Below are positions 1 to 11,306 of a DNA stretch of 64,000 nt, one piece after another (the first letter of the stretch is position 1; the number at the start of each line of letters is the position of its first letter). The stretch comes from Eunapius fragilis (Eukaryota; Porifera; Demospongiae; Spongillida; Spongillidae): contig OY811991.1 in the NCBI GenBank assembly GCA_963681505.1, positions 5,246,555 through 5,310,554 of the forward strand. The letters are read 5' to 3'. The notes under the pieces were generated by a model, which saw only the letters and a program-made list of their open reading frames with translations, searched no databases and had not been told where the DNA came from. Position numbers and translations under genes: made by a program.

Positions 1-244
1 ACATCATGTATATGTATATGTGTCTAGTTGGTTTGTACTTTGACCCTTAGGTTTGTATAATATATGTTTATCGTGCTTAGTAGTCTGTTGATGAGTTTAT
101 TACACTATATATCCACAATGCTGATGCTCTATAGAATACCACAAATCATGAAATCAGTTGAGGCACCTTACTGATTGGAGTGTGATCAAATAACAATTGC
201 ATGTATGCAAATTGAGTATCATTATTACCCCAAACCTGTTGTAG
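1..244 (+). other. Intron A-B of ubiquitin-kinase gene copy 1 (left edge)
   Basis: No coding signal. The stretch resembles 34720..34950, the intron just before exon B of copy 3 (shared text includes 'ccacaaatcatgaaat' and 'gaggcaccttactgatt'). The window therefore opens inside the intron between the ubiquitin-like exon, which must lie to the left, and exon B of copy 1. Confidence 0.7.
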
Positions 245-305
245 GACATAGAGGATAAGACAACCAGTGGAGATGCCTGTGCTCCCCTACCAATAATGAG
301 GCAAG
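245..305 (+). CDS. Linker exon B, ubiquitin-like/kinase gene copy 1
   Basis: A 61-bp exon between acceptor 'ttgtag' and donor 'gtgagc'. It reads DIEDKTTSGDACAPLPIMRQ plus one base. Near-identical exons with the same borders occur at 12943..13003 and 34955..35015, while the flanking introns differ much more. It enters in phase 0, matching the end of exon A, and leaves in phase 1, matching the two-base start (GC) of exon C, giving GGC. The role of the linker is unknown. The gene model is inferred from conserved splice sites and phase. Confidence 0.65.
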
Positions 306-469
306 GTGAGCAAACAAAGAATTATATGCTTGTGTTCTGTCATTTTTAGTTGCCAGTTCAATTTGACACATAGTTTAGAAACCATCATGAACTCAAAATA
401 ACCAACCACCCACACTTCTCATTTGAAAGGATAATAATCACCTGTCCACACTATTTAATTATGTAACAG

Positions 470-1163
470 TCAAGATATCTGGCACTCACAAGGAACCTGT
501 GTCAATTAAACAATTGTTCCGTAACTTACTTAAATCTGGCAGCCTGGGTCGCTTCTGTGATTGTCTCACAGCACAGCTGGAAAAGCGACTAGGAGAAAAT
601 GGAAGTGATGATGTCACGAGTGCTATGCATTTCTATACATTCTTGGCCCCATCAGGCAAATTAAGGTATATGAGTTAGTATTGAAAGTATGTTATTAAGC
701 AAGTTATTCATTAATTTGGAAATCAAGATGTAGCTCTTTTGCAAAGGCACTTTGGACCCATCCTTGAGAAGTGTGGTGTGGATGTCACTGTTGTTCTAAC
801 AGAGTGGAATTTGCTCAAGGACATAGTGTAGGTTCACCTTGTGTAACAGACTTAATGTATCAGTACATGGCCACTATATCCCGGTACGCTGAAACAATAA
901 AGGTCCTACCAAATAAGCCTGAGTGGGTGGATGTGTTCAGGACTGCCCAAGACTCTTGTTTAAATGTGCTCCAGCTGGTGGATCTGCTACTCTCCTTGCC
1001 TGCCAGCACTGCAGATTGTGAACAAGAGTTTAGTCTGACAAAAGTGATCAAGTCAGACTGGAGGAGCAGGCTTAGGGACACCGTGGTCACCGATTTGATG
1101 ACTGTACAGCTGCACAGTCCTGAAATTGGTGACTTTGACCCCACATCATCCATCCTTAGATAG
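470..1163 (+). pseudogene. hAT-family transposase-derived fragment (ZNF862-like), inserted in the intron of copy 1
   Basis: Two open pieces. The region 470..690 reads like the middle of ZNF862-type hAT-derived proteins. The piece at 771..1163 ends with a hAT C-terminal dimerisation region: LLLSLPASTADCEQEFS followed by a basic RSRL stretch and a leucine-rich tail. The equivalent intron positions in copies 2 and 3 lack it, so it is an insertion into copy 1. It is short for a transposase, lacks the DDE core, and is probably a dead fragment. A spliced chimaeric exon cannot be excluded, since 'taacag' precedes the first piece. Confidence 0.5.
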
Positions 1164-1260
1164 AAAGGGACCTGCAAACGCAGGCTATCGCTAAACATAT
1201 CTGATTCATTCTATTCAGATGATGGAATGGAGTCAGAATGCTAATACGATTGATCCTTAA

Positions 1261-2192
1261 CCTTTAATCTCCCGTCGTCCTACGCATAGGACGCAAGGTA
1301 AAATTAATTTTTAGCAAACTCATATGATCTAAGAACAAACCAAAATCTCATTGTACTGTAGAAATGGTTATTAATTCAGAAAATATTTTTACTTTCTTGC
1401 AATTCTTCAAAGATTGTCAAATACAATCAATACTGCATTGCTAAAAGATGTATTTGTGGTAAATCGCAAAGCAACTTAAAGTACTAAAAATTAAGTAATG
1501 CTGGGAAGATCAGAGCAACATGTTAAACGAAGGGGGTAGTAAGACAGGTCTTTTGTACTAAGCATATAAAAAAGTACATTGTAGATTTGGAAATTGCAAG
1601 CTCCACAAGCTTATGAGCGATAGGTATTTGTCAGACGCATGTTGCAGGAATAGCCAAGTGAATGGACAAAATCTTGAAAACGTACAATGTGTTTTCGGTA
1701 AAAATGGCAAAACCTATTAGAGTAAAAACACTGCCATAGAATGTATATAGTAGCACTTCAAAAATCATTCAAAAAAAGTTATACTTGTCGTACTTTGTTG
1801 TGTGACAATTAAATTCTCTACATAATGCATTTTTAAGAACCGTCCGTATCTGTTTATTAGCATCGTGTAACCAAGGGTGTGATTTTAAAAATAGATTGAC
1901 AATTGCAAAAATTAAGTAATGCTGGGAAGATCAGAGCAACATGTTAAACGAAGGGGGTAGTAAGACAATTAAATTCTCTACATAATGCATTTTTAAGAAC
2001 CGTCCGTATCTGTTTATTAGCATCGTGTAACCAAGGGTGTGATTTAAAAAATAGATTGACAATTGGTAAATTTAGCACGATAGACACATCAAACAGCAGT
2101 AGAGAAATGGATACCAAAAAACTGCATTTCTATTTATAATGAATTTTCAAATATTAGTCCTACGCGTAGGACTTGGACCTGGAGAATTAAGG
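1261..2192. mobile_element. Non-autonomous TTAA-flanked DNA transposon (piggyBac-like MITE)
   Basis: Flanked by TTAA at 1257..1260 and 2193..2196. Ends are CCTTTAATCTCC and GGAGAATTAAGG, imperfect inverted repeats, each followed inward by the palindrome CCTACGC(A/G)TAGGAC (near 1280 and 2158). TTAA duplication with CC-starting ends is typical of piggyBac-like elements. No transposase frame is present. Internally, 1487..1545 is repeated at 1909..1967 and about 1808..1902 is repeated at 1968..2062, so the element has an internal rearranged duplication. Confidence 0.7.
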
Positions 2193-2196
2193 TTAA

Positions 2197-2930
2197 AGTT
2201 ATACTTTTTATCCTACCCATTAAAGTATCATCAGCGTCATATATAACTCCTGTTGTTTTAAGTTGTTACCAACGGCAATGATCACTATGATTAAGAGAGA
2301 TGGAGAGATCGGTGTGGCTGATCAAAGTGGATTGAAAGATATGGATGCGTTGCAATCATTGCTGCTCGTACAATTTGAAGATAGGGGTATATACAATGCC
2401 GTGCCAATGACTCTTGAATGGGTCACAACAGAAATCTCCTGGCATTGGTTTAGCAAACGCCAAGCATGTACAAAAGAAATGATTGAGTGAGCGCGTATGC
2501 CTTATCAGGAAAAAAAAACTGATGGAGGGGCAAATACTACCTGTACCTGAAACCACAGTTTATATAGATATTATGCAATACTCTTGTATTAAGAAAGAAT
2601 GACGTTCTGATTTTCATCCCTATGTAGTTCCCAGAGATATTGCATACATGTACACTGAGTGGCGGCAGAAGGTATATAAGACTAGGAAGAAGGCAGGGGG
2701 CTCTAAAAGTGAGGGGTAATTAAATTAAATTCATGAAGGAAGCTTTTGTTGAAAGTAACCTTTTGTCAGCCGGAGGTTGGGGGGTGGGGGGGGGGGGGGA
2801 GGTGTATTTCGTAAACCATTAAGGTTATTAAACTTTTGTTTGGGCTAAAGTGGCATTCATATCAGGACACAAATATATGAGTGGTTGCACAAAAATCTAA
2901 AGCATAGCGTCCAACTTCAAGTTATCCTGG
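2197..2930. other. Non-coding stretch with a short unassigned ORF
   Basis: The longest frame is a 75-codon + strand ORF at 2263..2490 that resembles nothing I know and lacks splice-site support. A poly-G tract lies near 2780..2800. No gene is recognised. Confidence 0.4.
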
Positions 2931-3600
2931 CAGCCATGGAATGACCACTACAGCTTCTACATCCACCAGCTCTGTGGACAGTTCTCCTGCGTGATAACTT
3001 GGCTTGTCCAATGGTTTTCAGCAGGCGTCTCTTCACTAGCGGAACCATCCATTCATAGAACCCCACTCCTATAATGTATGAGATGTCATTATCTTGCTGA
3101 CAGATCTAAATGTCTTGCTATGTCTGATACCAAATGCCATGCTGGGCAGAGAATTGCCTCAAGCACTGGACAAATGCTTCTGCTGTTAAGTCTGGAACTA
3201 ACTCCAAATGGATGGTCTGAACAATGCACAACTTATCCACCTTATCACCATTCCTTAAATACAGAGGCCCTATGTAGTGGACACCAGTGAAACTAAACAG
3301 GAGTGACACTTGTGTTCTGAAGTCAAGCAAAGGAGGAGGTTTAGAGTTAAACTGTTTTCTGCAATCCACATTTACAACAGATACCATCAGGAAAGCTTTT
3401 TATCTGGAAAACACTAAATTGAAGGAGGATGTGTACATGATGTCCTTCTAAATAGTTGTTCTTAAGATGTATGCCTTTCCTTTCCTTGTGCATAACCACC
3501 ACCATCATTATTGCTGTCACCCAGAGGAAGTTTGCATATGCTTCATAAATAAAATACAGTCTACCTGTGATATTATCCAACTCAATATCCCCAGATAAAG
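2930..3600 (-). mobile_element. BEL/Pao LTR retrotransposon fossil, integrase region
   Basis: On the minus strand the segment near 3118..3387 resembles the integrase core of BEL/Pao (Pao-type) pol, including a FTGVHYIGPLY-like motif and a HLELVPDLTAEAF-like stretch typical of that family. It is a short broken remnant with no LTRs seen nearby. Fragments probably of the same family occur near 13700..13990, 17270..17640 and 35270..35500. Confidence 0.6.
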
Positions 3601-3762
3601 AAGTCTTGCACCCCCAACCTCACCCCCAACCTCACCCCCATTGGGGATTCTACCTTTTTTTCAGCCTTCGTTGCTTCCAAAAGGGCCGCTGCCTCTACCT
3701 TGTTGTCCTCACTGGAAAAGCTTGGCTCACGTGACCCTCAAATTGTTCTGATCTAGCTACGT

Positions 3763-4835
3763 ATGTATGGAAGCTTTACCAAGCTAGTTCACATCGCACG
3801 CTCCACACCTCCATCTTTGCCCTTTGAAGGGCTGCATTCCTTCGATTTACAGGTCCATCAAACCTTCACAGAGTGTCAAGCCATTGACACTTCTGATTGT
3901 GCTTGGCAGCAGGCCCAGTTACGTTTAATTCATGGGGGTATTGGGCTACGCTCACTTGCCTATCACTCACCTGCTGCCTTTATAGCTTCTGTCAGGATGG
4001 CAGGTGTTGCTTCCTCCTTGAACTGTTTTCCAGCAGAGGCTGTCAGCTTCTTTAACAGTCTTGTGCCCTTCGAAGGATATGCTCACCTTGAATTCCGTAT
4101 TGTCTTCTCCCTGTCAGCAGCATATTCTTTCTTCCCTGCTAGAGGACATAAAGTTTGCTCCCACCTAAGATATATACAGGAGATGAGCCTTGTCAGCAGG
4201 AGCTCCCCATGCATTAGCCTGGCTTTCTGTAATACCATCTCCAGGCCTGGGCCTAAGCCTAAACCCTAACGAGCACCAAATAGCCATCAAGTAGTGGTTA
4301 GGTCTAGCTAGACATATCCAATGGCTCTCCCTGTACTCTGTCCCCGAACAACTCTCCAGATCCCTTTAGACACCAAGCCTTAACTTTCCAGCACACTGGT
4401 GATGCCATTTTCAGGCACAATAATCTCCGAGACATAGTCCTGGAATTTTGTCACCATGCAGGTATCAGTGCTAAGGTTGAAGCAGGTAGTGGCCTAGGAC
4501 ATGACCTCCACCGAACATGCCCTGCAGACATCCTTGCTTCTAACTAGCTCTGTGGCAAGCCTGCTGCCTTCAATCTCACAGTGACCTCTTCGCTGAACCC
4601 TTCTGTTCATTTGGAAGCGAGTGCCACAGGAGGATCAGCAGCAGCAGCCGCAGAGCTTAGAAAACACTCTGGCAATGTTGGTAAATGCTCCAAGCTGGGG
4701 TGTGTTTGTATCCCCTTGGTGACAGAGTCCTATGGAGCATGGGGCGCAGAAGCCCAAGAGGCTTTCTCACACCTGGCCTCTTCACATGCAACAAACCAAT
4801 GTCATAGGTGGTTGCCAGACTATACGGTCACCTAA
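3763..4835 (+). mobile_element. Non-LTR retrotransposon (LINE-like) C-terminal remnant, copy 1
   Basis: The 168-codon ORF at 3763..4269 has a WQQAQLRLIHGGIGLRS-like stretch followed by a 'PAAFIASV' stretch, a pattern usual just downstream of the reverse transcriptase in many invertebrate LINE-like ORFs. The piece at about 4400..4835 has a second conserved block (GSGLGHD..., PADIL..., KPAAFNLTVTS) and ends 'CVCIPLVTESYGAWG'. The same block occurs at 16034..16483 (+) and 35919..36383 (-). The spacing PAD-x(n)-AxD/N-x-TV recalls a restriction-like endonuclease core, but that is inference. Stops break the frame. Confidence 0.5.
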
Positions 4836-5049
4836 TGTACTAGCCTAATATGCATGGTAGGTATACACACAATAAAACATTCAATGAAATGGTATAGTGT
4901 TGTTGCATTGTGTTGAAATGCTGAAACATAACCTACTAGAACCTCCATAACTATATTGCTTGATTATTGAAGTATGAAATAAGATTACCTCACATGACCA
5001 AACAAATGCATCTGACCTGTATTACATGCTCTGCACAAATTACATGTAG

Positions 5050-6218
5050 GCAAGGAGGAAGAACAGGCAGTGTTCAAACAACTGGAGGCAAGGGTCCAGT
5101 TCTTGGAGGCACAGTTGAGTGAAGCAAAACAGAATCTTGGAGAAGAGAAGAAACAGAGTGAGCAATACAGAACAGAACTAGATCACACTAGGGTGGAGCT
5201 AGTTCAATGTCAGGAAGTCCTAGGTCACACTGGGGTGGAGCTAGTGCAATGTCAGGAAGTCCTAGGTCACACTAGGATGGAGCTAGTGCAATGTCAGGAA
5301 GTCCTAGGTCACACTAGGGTGGAGCTAGAGGAGCTGCAGAAAGAGCACTCAACATGTAAAACATTCTGGATAGTACCACGTCATAAAATAACCATGCTTA
5401 ATAAGCAGCTGGGGGGAGGGGCATGGGGATATGTGGCTGAAGGTCAGTTCAGAGGTCAGCGGGTAGCTGTCAAGTGTGTACACGAGTCCATTATGGCTGA
5501 TAAGACCATCAAGAGAGTGTATCGTGAGATCTGTACAATGGCCCAAGTGTCCCACCCCAACCTGGTGAGGTTCATGGCAGCTGTGCTGGATGACCAGGGA
5601 GAACCCATGATCATCACTGAACTGCTGGACACCACACTGAGGAAGGCCTATGAGGACAACCTCCTTACCTTGCGGCAGTGTGTGGACGTATTCTGTGATG
5701 TTGCCTCTGCCCTCTGCTACCTCCATGAGCTTGAAGAGCCCATCATCCACAGAGATGTGAGCTCAGCCAATGTCCTTATGAAGGCTGTGGTTGGGGGAAG
5801 GTGGATAGCCAAACTGTCAGACTTTGGGTCAGCCAATTGGGCCAAGCAAGCCTCAACCATGGGAGAGGGTGCCATAGTGTACCTAGCTCCAGAGGCATTC
5901 CCCTCTCACCCATCTCAACACCGTAAAGCACCACCACAGACCACCAAGATTGATGTGTACAGTTATGGGATATTGCTCTGTGAGGTCGCACTGAGGGAGT
6001 TCCCTGATCCAGACCATCTGAATGAGACAAAGGAGAGGTTGAGGACCAAACACGTCCCCCTCCATTCCCTGGTGGTGAAGTGCACACAGGACCTACCTGA
6101 TAGACGTCCCACAATGGCTGCTGTTCTTAAAGAACTGCAGAGTACATGTATTGGAACACAGAAGATTGCACAGCAAAAATCATCAACAAAAGAACAAAGT
6201 GAATGTAATTTGAGTTGA
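5050..6218 (+). CDS. Coiled-coil + TKL-type protein kinase, terminal exon C of copy 1
   Basis: The exon opens after acceptor 'catgtag' with GC|AAG GAG GAA; there is no ATG near 5070 (that codon is GTG), so this is a downstream exon. Encoded in order: a charged coiled coil; about four 14-residue repeats (LGHTRVELVQCQEV type, 42 bp each, roughly 5180..5330); then a kinase domain. Visible motifs are the glycine loop GGGAWGYV, the beta-3 lysine in VAVKC, HRDVSSANVL, DFG, LAPEA in the activation segment and a late RRPTM motif. All catalytic residues look intact. Closest type is tyrosine-kinase-like (TKL), so probably a Ser/Thr or dual-specificity enzyme. The C-terminal tail (TKEQSECNLS) is shared with copy 2. 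Linked by phase to exon B at 245..305. Confidence 0.85.
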
Positions 6219-6840
6219 AACCAATCATTGTAGAGGTTATGTAATATATAGCTAGCATTGTAACTGTCCATTAAGTTTTGATGCAATTAGTTTGTTCATT
6301 TATTTTTTGTCTTCCAAAGTGTAGCCAGCGTTATGTAAATGAGGCTTATAATTGTACAATGGGGAATGGAGGCGTATAGCTTTCCTGAAACACAAGGGAA
6401 ACATGTGCAGCCTTTCAGGTAGATGTACTATAAAGGCTACAGCTGCAGGTAATGGAGTAATTAACAGTGGGTGTGTAGTCCCATGCTAAAACTGTGTATC
6501 AGATATCCTATAAATGTGCATGATGAGAACTTTTAAATGATTATCGTGAGTCTAGCTGAGCGCCGGTTTAATAAACTTACCAGAGTGAGACATTCATATA
6601 ACAAGCAGTCCGGTGAGGGATAAAGGTTACTAGGGTTTAGTGCTAGGGTGGAGCCAAAGGCGAATCAACTTTTCACCCCCTCTCCGAATCCGCCCTCAAA
6701 TTGCACCCGTCCTTCCCTCCTGACACTCTTCATTGAAAGCTTAATTTTGGGCGGCGCCTTCGGTGCCACACTCTTTTCCCCTGTAAGTACCACTCTGTGT
6801 AACCATGCCCACAAGTGAATTCGACTTTTAGTTCCCATGC
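6219..6840 (+). other. 3' flank of kinase copy 1
   Basis: Similar to 15714..16000 downstream of copy 2 (shared 'gaaaccaatca', 'ttttgatgcaattagtttg', 'gcttataattgtacaatgggg'), so the duplicated unit extends past the stop codon. No ORF of note. No clear AATAAA close to the stop. Confidence 0.5.
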
Positions 6841-7260
6841 TCCAGATGGATTGATATGCTAAGTGTGCAGATGCTACACCAGATCTTCATGCATGCCCAC
6901 TATGCATGCAAGTTATCTGTCTTACTGATGCATGGTCAGCCAATATCTCTGCAACTTTGCCTGTGCTTTTTTTTCAGTTCATCATTTTCTTATCCAGCTT
7001 TGGTTCTGTGGCTTTGCATTCCTAAGTGCTCTCCTGTGGTCTGCCTTTATGCCCACCAAATGGTCAGCAACTTCTCAACATTTCTTCCTTCCGCCAGGAG
7101 AGAAAGCAAAAGTACATAAAGGAAGTAGAAGTCACCTTGACCCCATTTGTCCTTCAGTGGATGGACTGCTGCGACCACACTTGGCTACTGCTCTGTCTTA
7201 CAAATGCAGTTATGTCAGCACGGCTTGCTTTTGCTGGTGTTTGAGCTGTGAGCTTATGTC
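6841..7260. repeat. Dispersed repeat segment shared with 16980..17240 and (inverted) 18600..18740
   Basis: 6841..7070 matches 16990..17230 in direct orientation; 7080..7200 matches 18600..18740 in reverse. The short frames inside (for example 6856..7119) have no recognisable domain. The context beside BEL/Pao remnants at 17270 suggests the segment belongs to that fossil family, but this is inference. Confidence 0.4.
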
Positions 7261-7280
7261 TAAGAGGGTCACACGGCCCA

Positions 7281-7545
7281 GGGGCGGATCCAGGATTTCA
7301 GAAAAGAAGGGGTTGTTAATTAATATTCATGAAAGTGTGGGAGGGGGTCTGGGGTTCCGCCCCAGCCGCCAACGTTTTTTCATTACATCATGCGCACAAC
7401 ACTACATAACGTCATGATACTGCCTTGCCGTTTGTTTGCTTGCAGAGCTGCAGTTATATTACGAATTTCAGCCATCTTTACTTCGCAATAATTACAATGA
7501 TAATGGGTTTGAAACGCCCCCCCCCCCCCCCCAACCTGGATCCGC
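7281..7545. mobile_element. hAT-like MITE with CAGGGGCGGATCC ends
   Basis: Left end CAGGGGCGGATCCAGG at 7281 and right end CCTGGATCCGCC near 7530 form inverted repeats; a poly-C tract precedes the right end. There is no coding capacity. A truncated second copy lies in reverse at about 16580..16783, with the shared core 'ttaattaatattcatgaa' and 'gcatgatgtaatg'-type text. No clear target duplication is seen here. Confidence 0.6.
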
Positions 7546-7919
7546 CAATGCAAGCAAATTGGAGAAGTGGGTTGGGATTTGAAAATGGCGCTCCTCTGGG
7601 CTTTGAGTATAATCTTTTTAATTATACGACTTACGCTCGCTGTGTTTTGATTGTACGTATTATTATATTATTGTATCAGCCTTCACACAAATTGGATGAC
7701 ACAGACCGTGACTGCAGAAGTCAAAAATATTAGATTCTGGTTTTCGAAACTTCGCCGGGCCCAACCAGTCTAATTAAGGCTAAACGTAATCTTGGACCGG
7801 CCGAGCGTACTTCGGGAGCTCCGGTCTGCCCATACGGCCGCCAAGTTTTTTCCCCCTTTGCTAAGGGCCGGCTGAAGTCGATAAACGACTCGTCATATGA
7901 CGGTGGGACCACAAGCTGT

Positions 7920-8235
7920 TCCTTGTTAGTTTACGTTTCCCGTATTAGGAAACCATTATTCATATATGTAATACACCGCCCCTTCTATATGAGGCCGAGG
8001 TTGTCTATGTAAGTTGGCAAAGTGAAGCCACTGAAGGCCAAGATCCGGGACAAGAAAAGTAACCCACCAGACAAACAGCAACTCATCGTACAGGTAGATA
8101 GACGTACACTGGGCAAATATATACGGGATAGTTTCAGCGAATATTAGGGAGGAGCATCACAGTTGGCGCAATACAGGAAAGTCCACAGAATGTCATCGTT
8201 GGGTTGGATAACACCCTTAATTATGAGGTCACTGC
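7920..8235 (+). pseudogene. Ubiquitin-like module relic upstream of array copy 2
   Basis: Around 8018..8150 the + frame reads like a decayed ubiquitin core: KAKIRDKKSNPPDKQQLIV, then a DRRTLGKYI-like stretch. Canonical ubiquitin has [20 protein letters not shown] and [10 protein letters not shown]. About 40 residues are recognisable and the frame then stops. Similar relics lie at about 19790..19890 and 30300..30520, each about 1-2 kb upstream of an array or of a position where an array would be expected. It might instead be a remnant first exon; no splice link can be shown. Confidence 0.5.
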
Positions 8236-9092
8236 TTGCTAGTTGTCGTTATCCAGTGGTCTTGTAAAGCTGGTTGTTTTTGTTTGTTTTTATTTTTATT
8301 TTATTTTATTTTTTAGCTACAGTAAGCACGCATTTTTTGTGATTGTTCAAATTGTGCAGCATTTTTCAAATTTGGTCTGTCTATTTTCAAGATCGAATCA
8401 CCTGTTTATGTTCGATTATGTATGATTGCATATCAACAATGAACGTAGGGTCGTTTTGCAAAGTCTTGTGTTTATTAGACTATGTGCGTTTCGTAATTGA
8501 ACACTTCAGCGTTTCTATATCGAATAGCAATGATCAAATGGCCACTGAATGCCTGGTCGATTTTTTTTTGTGTAGAATTTATAAATGCAATATTAGAGTA
8601 TGACTCTAATATCAATGCCAAAACCTATTATCTTTGTTCCCACCCCCGCCCAACCTCGCAAAGGTGGAACTTACTTTTATGCAATGATGAAACAATTTCC
8701 AATGGCGTGTATTTGTTGGGTGTGAGGAAGATGTTGTTATATATCTTATTTTTAAAACATGCATTAATAATAGGCCCTTTTTTGTTGCAACATTCCTATA
8801 CACAAATAAATGTTTGTACACCCAGCCTTACATTTCGACCATGCTAGTAAACGATTCTTGCAAATCTGATGACGATGTTTTCTGACTATTCCCCAAGATG
8901 GAAATGTAGTCTCGTCCCCAACCTAATGTGTGTAATGATGTTACATATTGATGGATCTGGGAACAAGACTAGGTGGATGGTTAAAATCTTTTTAAAATGT
9001 GTTAGTTTTAAGTTAGCTGCAAGTATTGTAAATTAAAATCCAAGTATGAGAACCTAAATTGTTTTTCTTTAACCCATCATCTGCAGAGTGGT
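8236..9092 (+). other. Conserved upstream region of ubiquitin-like array copy 2
   Basis: AT-rich and non-coding. Blocks of it are shared with 30640..32128 upstream of copy 3 ('gcaatgatcaaatggccact', 'ttgttcccacccccgcccaacct', 'atgttgttatat') and partly with 21080..21172 plus 25852..25950. This is probably the 5' flank, promoter or first intron of the gene family. It supplies the empty site for the foldback element (8440..8465). Confidence 0.5.
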
Positions 9093-11306
9093 ATGCAGAT
9101 TTTTGTGGTGACACAAACCACCATAACTTTGGAGGTCAAACCAAGTGATACCATTGGAAGTGTGAAGGCCAAGATTCAGGATAAGGAAGGTATTCCACCA
9201 GACCAACAGCGACTTGTCTTTGTGGGCAAACAGCTGGACGATGGTCGTACACTGAGCGACTACAATATCCAGACAGAATCAACCCTTCATCTTGTTCTGT
9301 ATTTATGTGGTGGTATGCAAATCTTTGTGAAGACAATAACTGGCAAGACCATCACCTTGGAGGTTGAACCAGGTGATACCATAGACAACGTGAAGGCCAA
9401 GATCCAGGACAAAGAAGGTATTTCCCCACACAGCCAGCGACTCATCTGCACTAAGGAGCTGAAAGATGGTTGTCCACTGAGTGATTATAACATCCGGAAT
9501 GAGACTACCCTTCACCTTGTCCTTTGCTGGTGTAGTAGTATGAAAATCAATGTGAGGATGCATACTGGCAAGACCATCACCTTGGATGTCAAGCCTAGCG
9601 ATACCATTGGCAAACTAAAGGCCAAGGTCCAGGACAATAAAGGTATTTTACCAGGCCACCAAATACTCACCTTTGCTGGCAAAATGCTAGAAGATGGTCA
9701 TAGAGTGTGTGATTATGATATCATGATGGAGTCAACCCTTCACCTTATTGTTCGTCAGCATAGTCATATGATCAACGTGAGGATACCAGGCAGGACCATC
9801 ACTTTGGAGGTTGAGCCAAGTGATACCATTGACAAAGTAAAGGCCAAGATCCAGGACAAAGAAGGTATTCCACGAGGACAACAAGTACTCACCTTTGCTG
9901 GCAAAGAGCTGGGAAATGGTTGTACACTACATAGTATCATATGGGAGTTTACCTTACGTGTTATTATGGAGATCTTTGTGATGACAATAACTGGTAAAAC
10001 TATCACCTTGGTGGTTGATCCACGCGATACCATTGACAAAGTGAAGACCAAGATCCAGGACAGGGAAGGTATTCCACCACACAGACAGCGACTCATCTTT
10101 GCTGGCAAACAGCTGGAAGATGGTCGTAAACTGAGCGATTATAATGTCCAACGGGAGTCAACCCTCCATCTTATCCTTCATTGGTCTTGTGGTGGTATGA
10201 AGATCTTTGTGAAGACACAGACTGGTAAGACCATCACCTTGGAGGTTATTCCACGCAATACCATTGGCAATGTGAAGGACATGATCCAGGACAAGGAAGG
10301 CATTTCACCAAGCCAACAGCATCTCATCTTTGCTGGCAAATAGCTGGAAGATGGCCATACACTGAGCGATTATAACATCCACCGTGAGTCGACCCTCCAT
10401 CTTATCCTTTGTCAGTGTTATGATATGCAGATCTTTGTGAAGGCACATATTGGCAAGACCATCACCTCCATCACCTTGGTGGTCAAGCCTAGCAATACCA
10501 TTGATGACATGAAGGCCATGATCCAGGACAAGGAAGGCATTCCACCAGGCCAACAGCAACTCATCTTTGCTGGCAAAGAGTTGGAAGATGGCTGTACACT
10601 GAGTGATTATAATATCAATCGTGAGTCGACCCTCCATCTTATCCTTTGTCAGCGTTATGATATGCAGATCTTTGTGAAGGCACATATTGGCAAGACCATC
10701 ACCTCCATCACCTTGGTGGTCGAGCCTAGCAATACCATTGATGACGTGAAGGCCATGATCCAGCACAAGGAAGGCATTCCACCAAGCCAACAGATACTCA
10801 TCTTTGCTGGCAAACAGCTAGAAAATGGTCATACACTAAGTGATTATAATACACCAAAGGAGTTAACCCTTCACCTTGATGGTATGATGCTTATCTATGT
10901 GAAAACATTGACTGGTAAGACCATCACCTTGGAGGTTGAGCCTAGCGATACCATTGACAAAATGAAGGCCAAGATCCAGAACAAAGAAGGTATTCCACCA
11001 GACCAACAACGACTCACCCTTGCAGGCAAAGAGCTAGAAAATGGTCATACACTAAGTGAGTATAATATCCTGAAGGAGGTAACCCTTCATCTTGGTGGTA
11101 TGATGCAGATCTATGTGAAGACACTGACTGGTCAGACCATCACCTTGAAGGTTGAGCCTAGCGATACCATTGACAACGTGAAGGCCAAGATCCAGGATAA
11201 AGAAGGTATTCCACCAGACCAACAGACACTCACCACCATCCTGAAAGATGATCTTACACTGAAAGACTACAACTTTGAGAGTGGTGAAGTACTTCTACTA
11301 ATGAAT
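9093..11306 (+). CDS. Ten-module ubiquitin-like array, exon A of ubiquitin-like/kinase gene copy 2 (one in-frame TAG)
   Basis: Starts at ATG CAG (MQIFV) and encodes ten ubiquitin-like modules of about 66-80 residues joined head to tail. Ubiquitin hallmarks recur: [52 protein letters not shown]. The modules are much more divergent than polyubiquitin: most lack a C-terminal Gly-Gly (ends such as CWCSS, CQRYD), while the first and fifth end CGG, and Lys63 is replaced in most modules. The C-terminal module is shortened and ends '[10 protein letters not shown]', after which the sequence is donor GTAAGC in phase 0. A TAG at 10341..10343 replaces the CAG expected in FAGK-Q-LEDG of module 6. That makes copy 2 a possible pseudogene, or a product starting later (ATG at 10425). 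It joins exon B at 12943 by phase. Confidence 0.8.

Noticed and set aside
5349-5750. Minus-strand ORFs opposite the kinase exons (also 14994..15245 and 43199..43600)
   Set aside because: Shadow frames conserved only because the kinase on the other strand is conserved.
9093-11306. Ordinary polyubiquitin (UBB/UBC-type) gene
   Set aside because: Modules are far too diverged, mostly lack Gly-Gly, and the exon ends in a splice donor rather than a stop after the last repeat.
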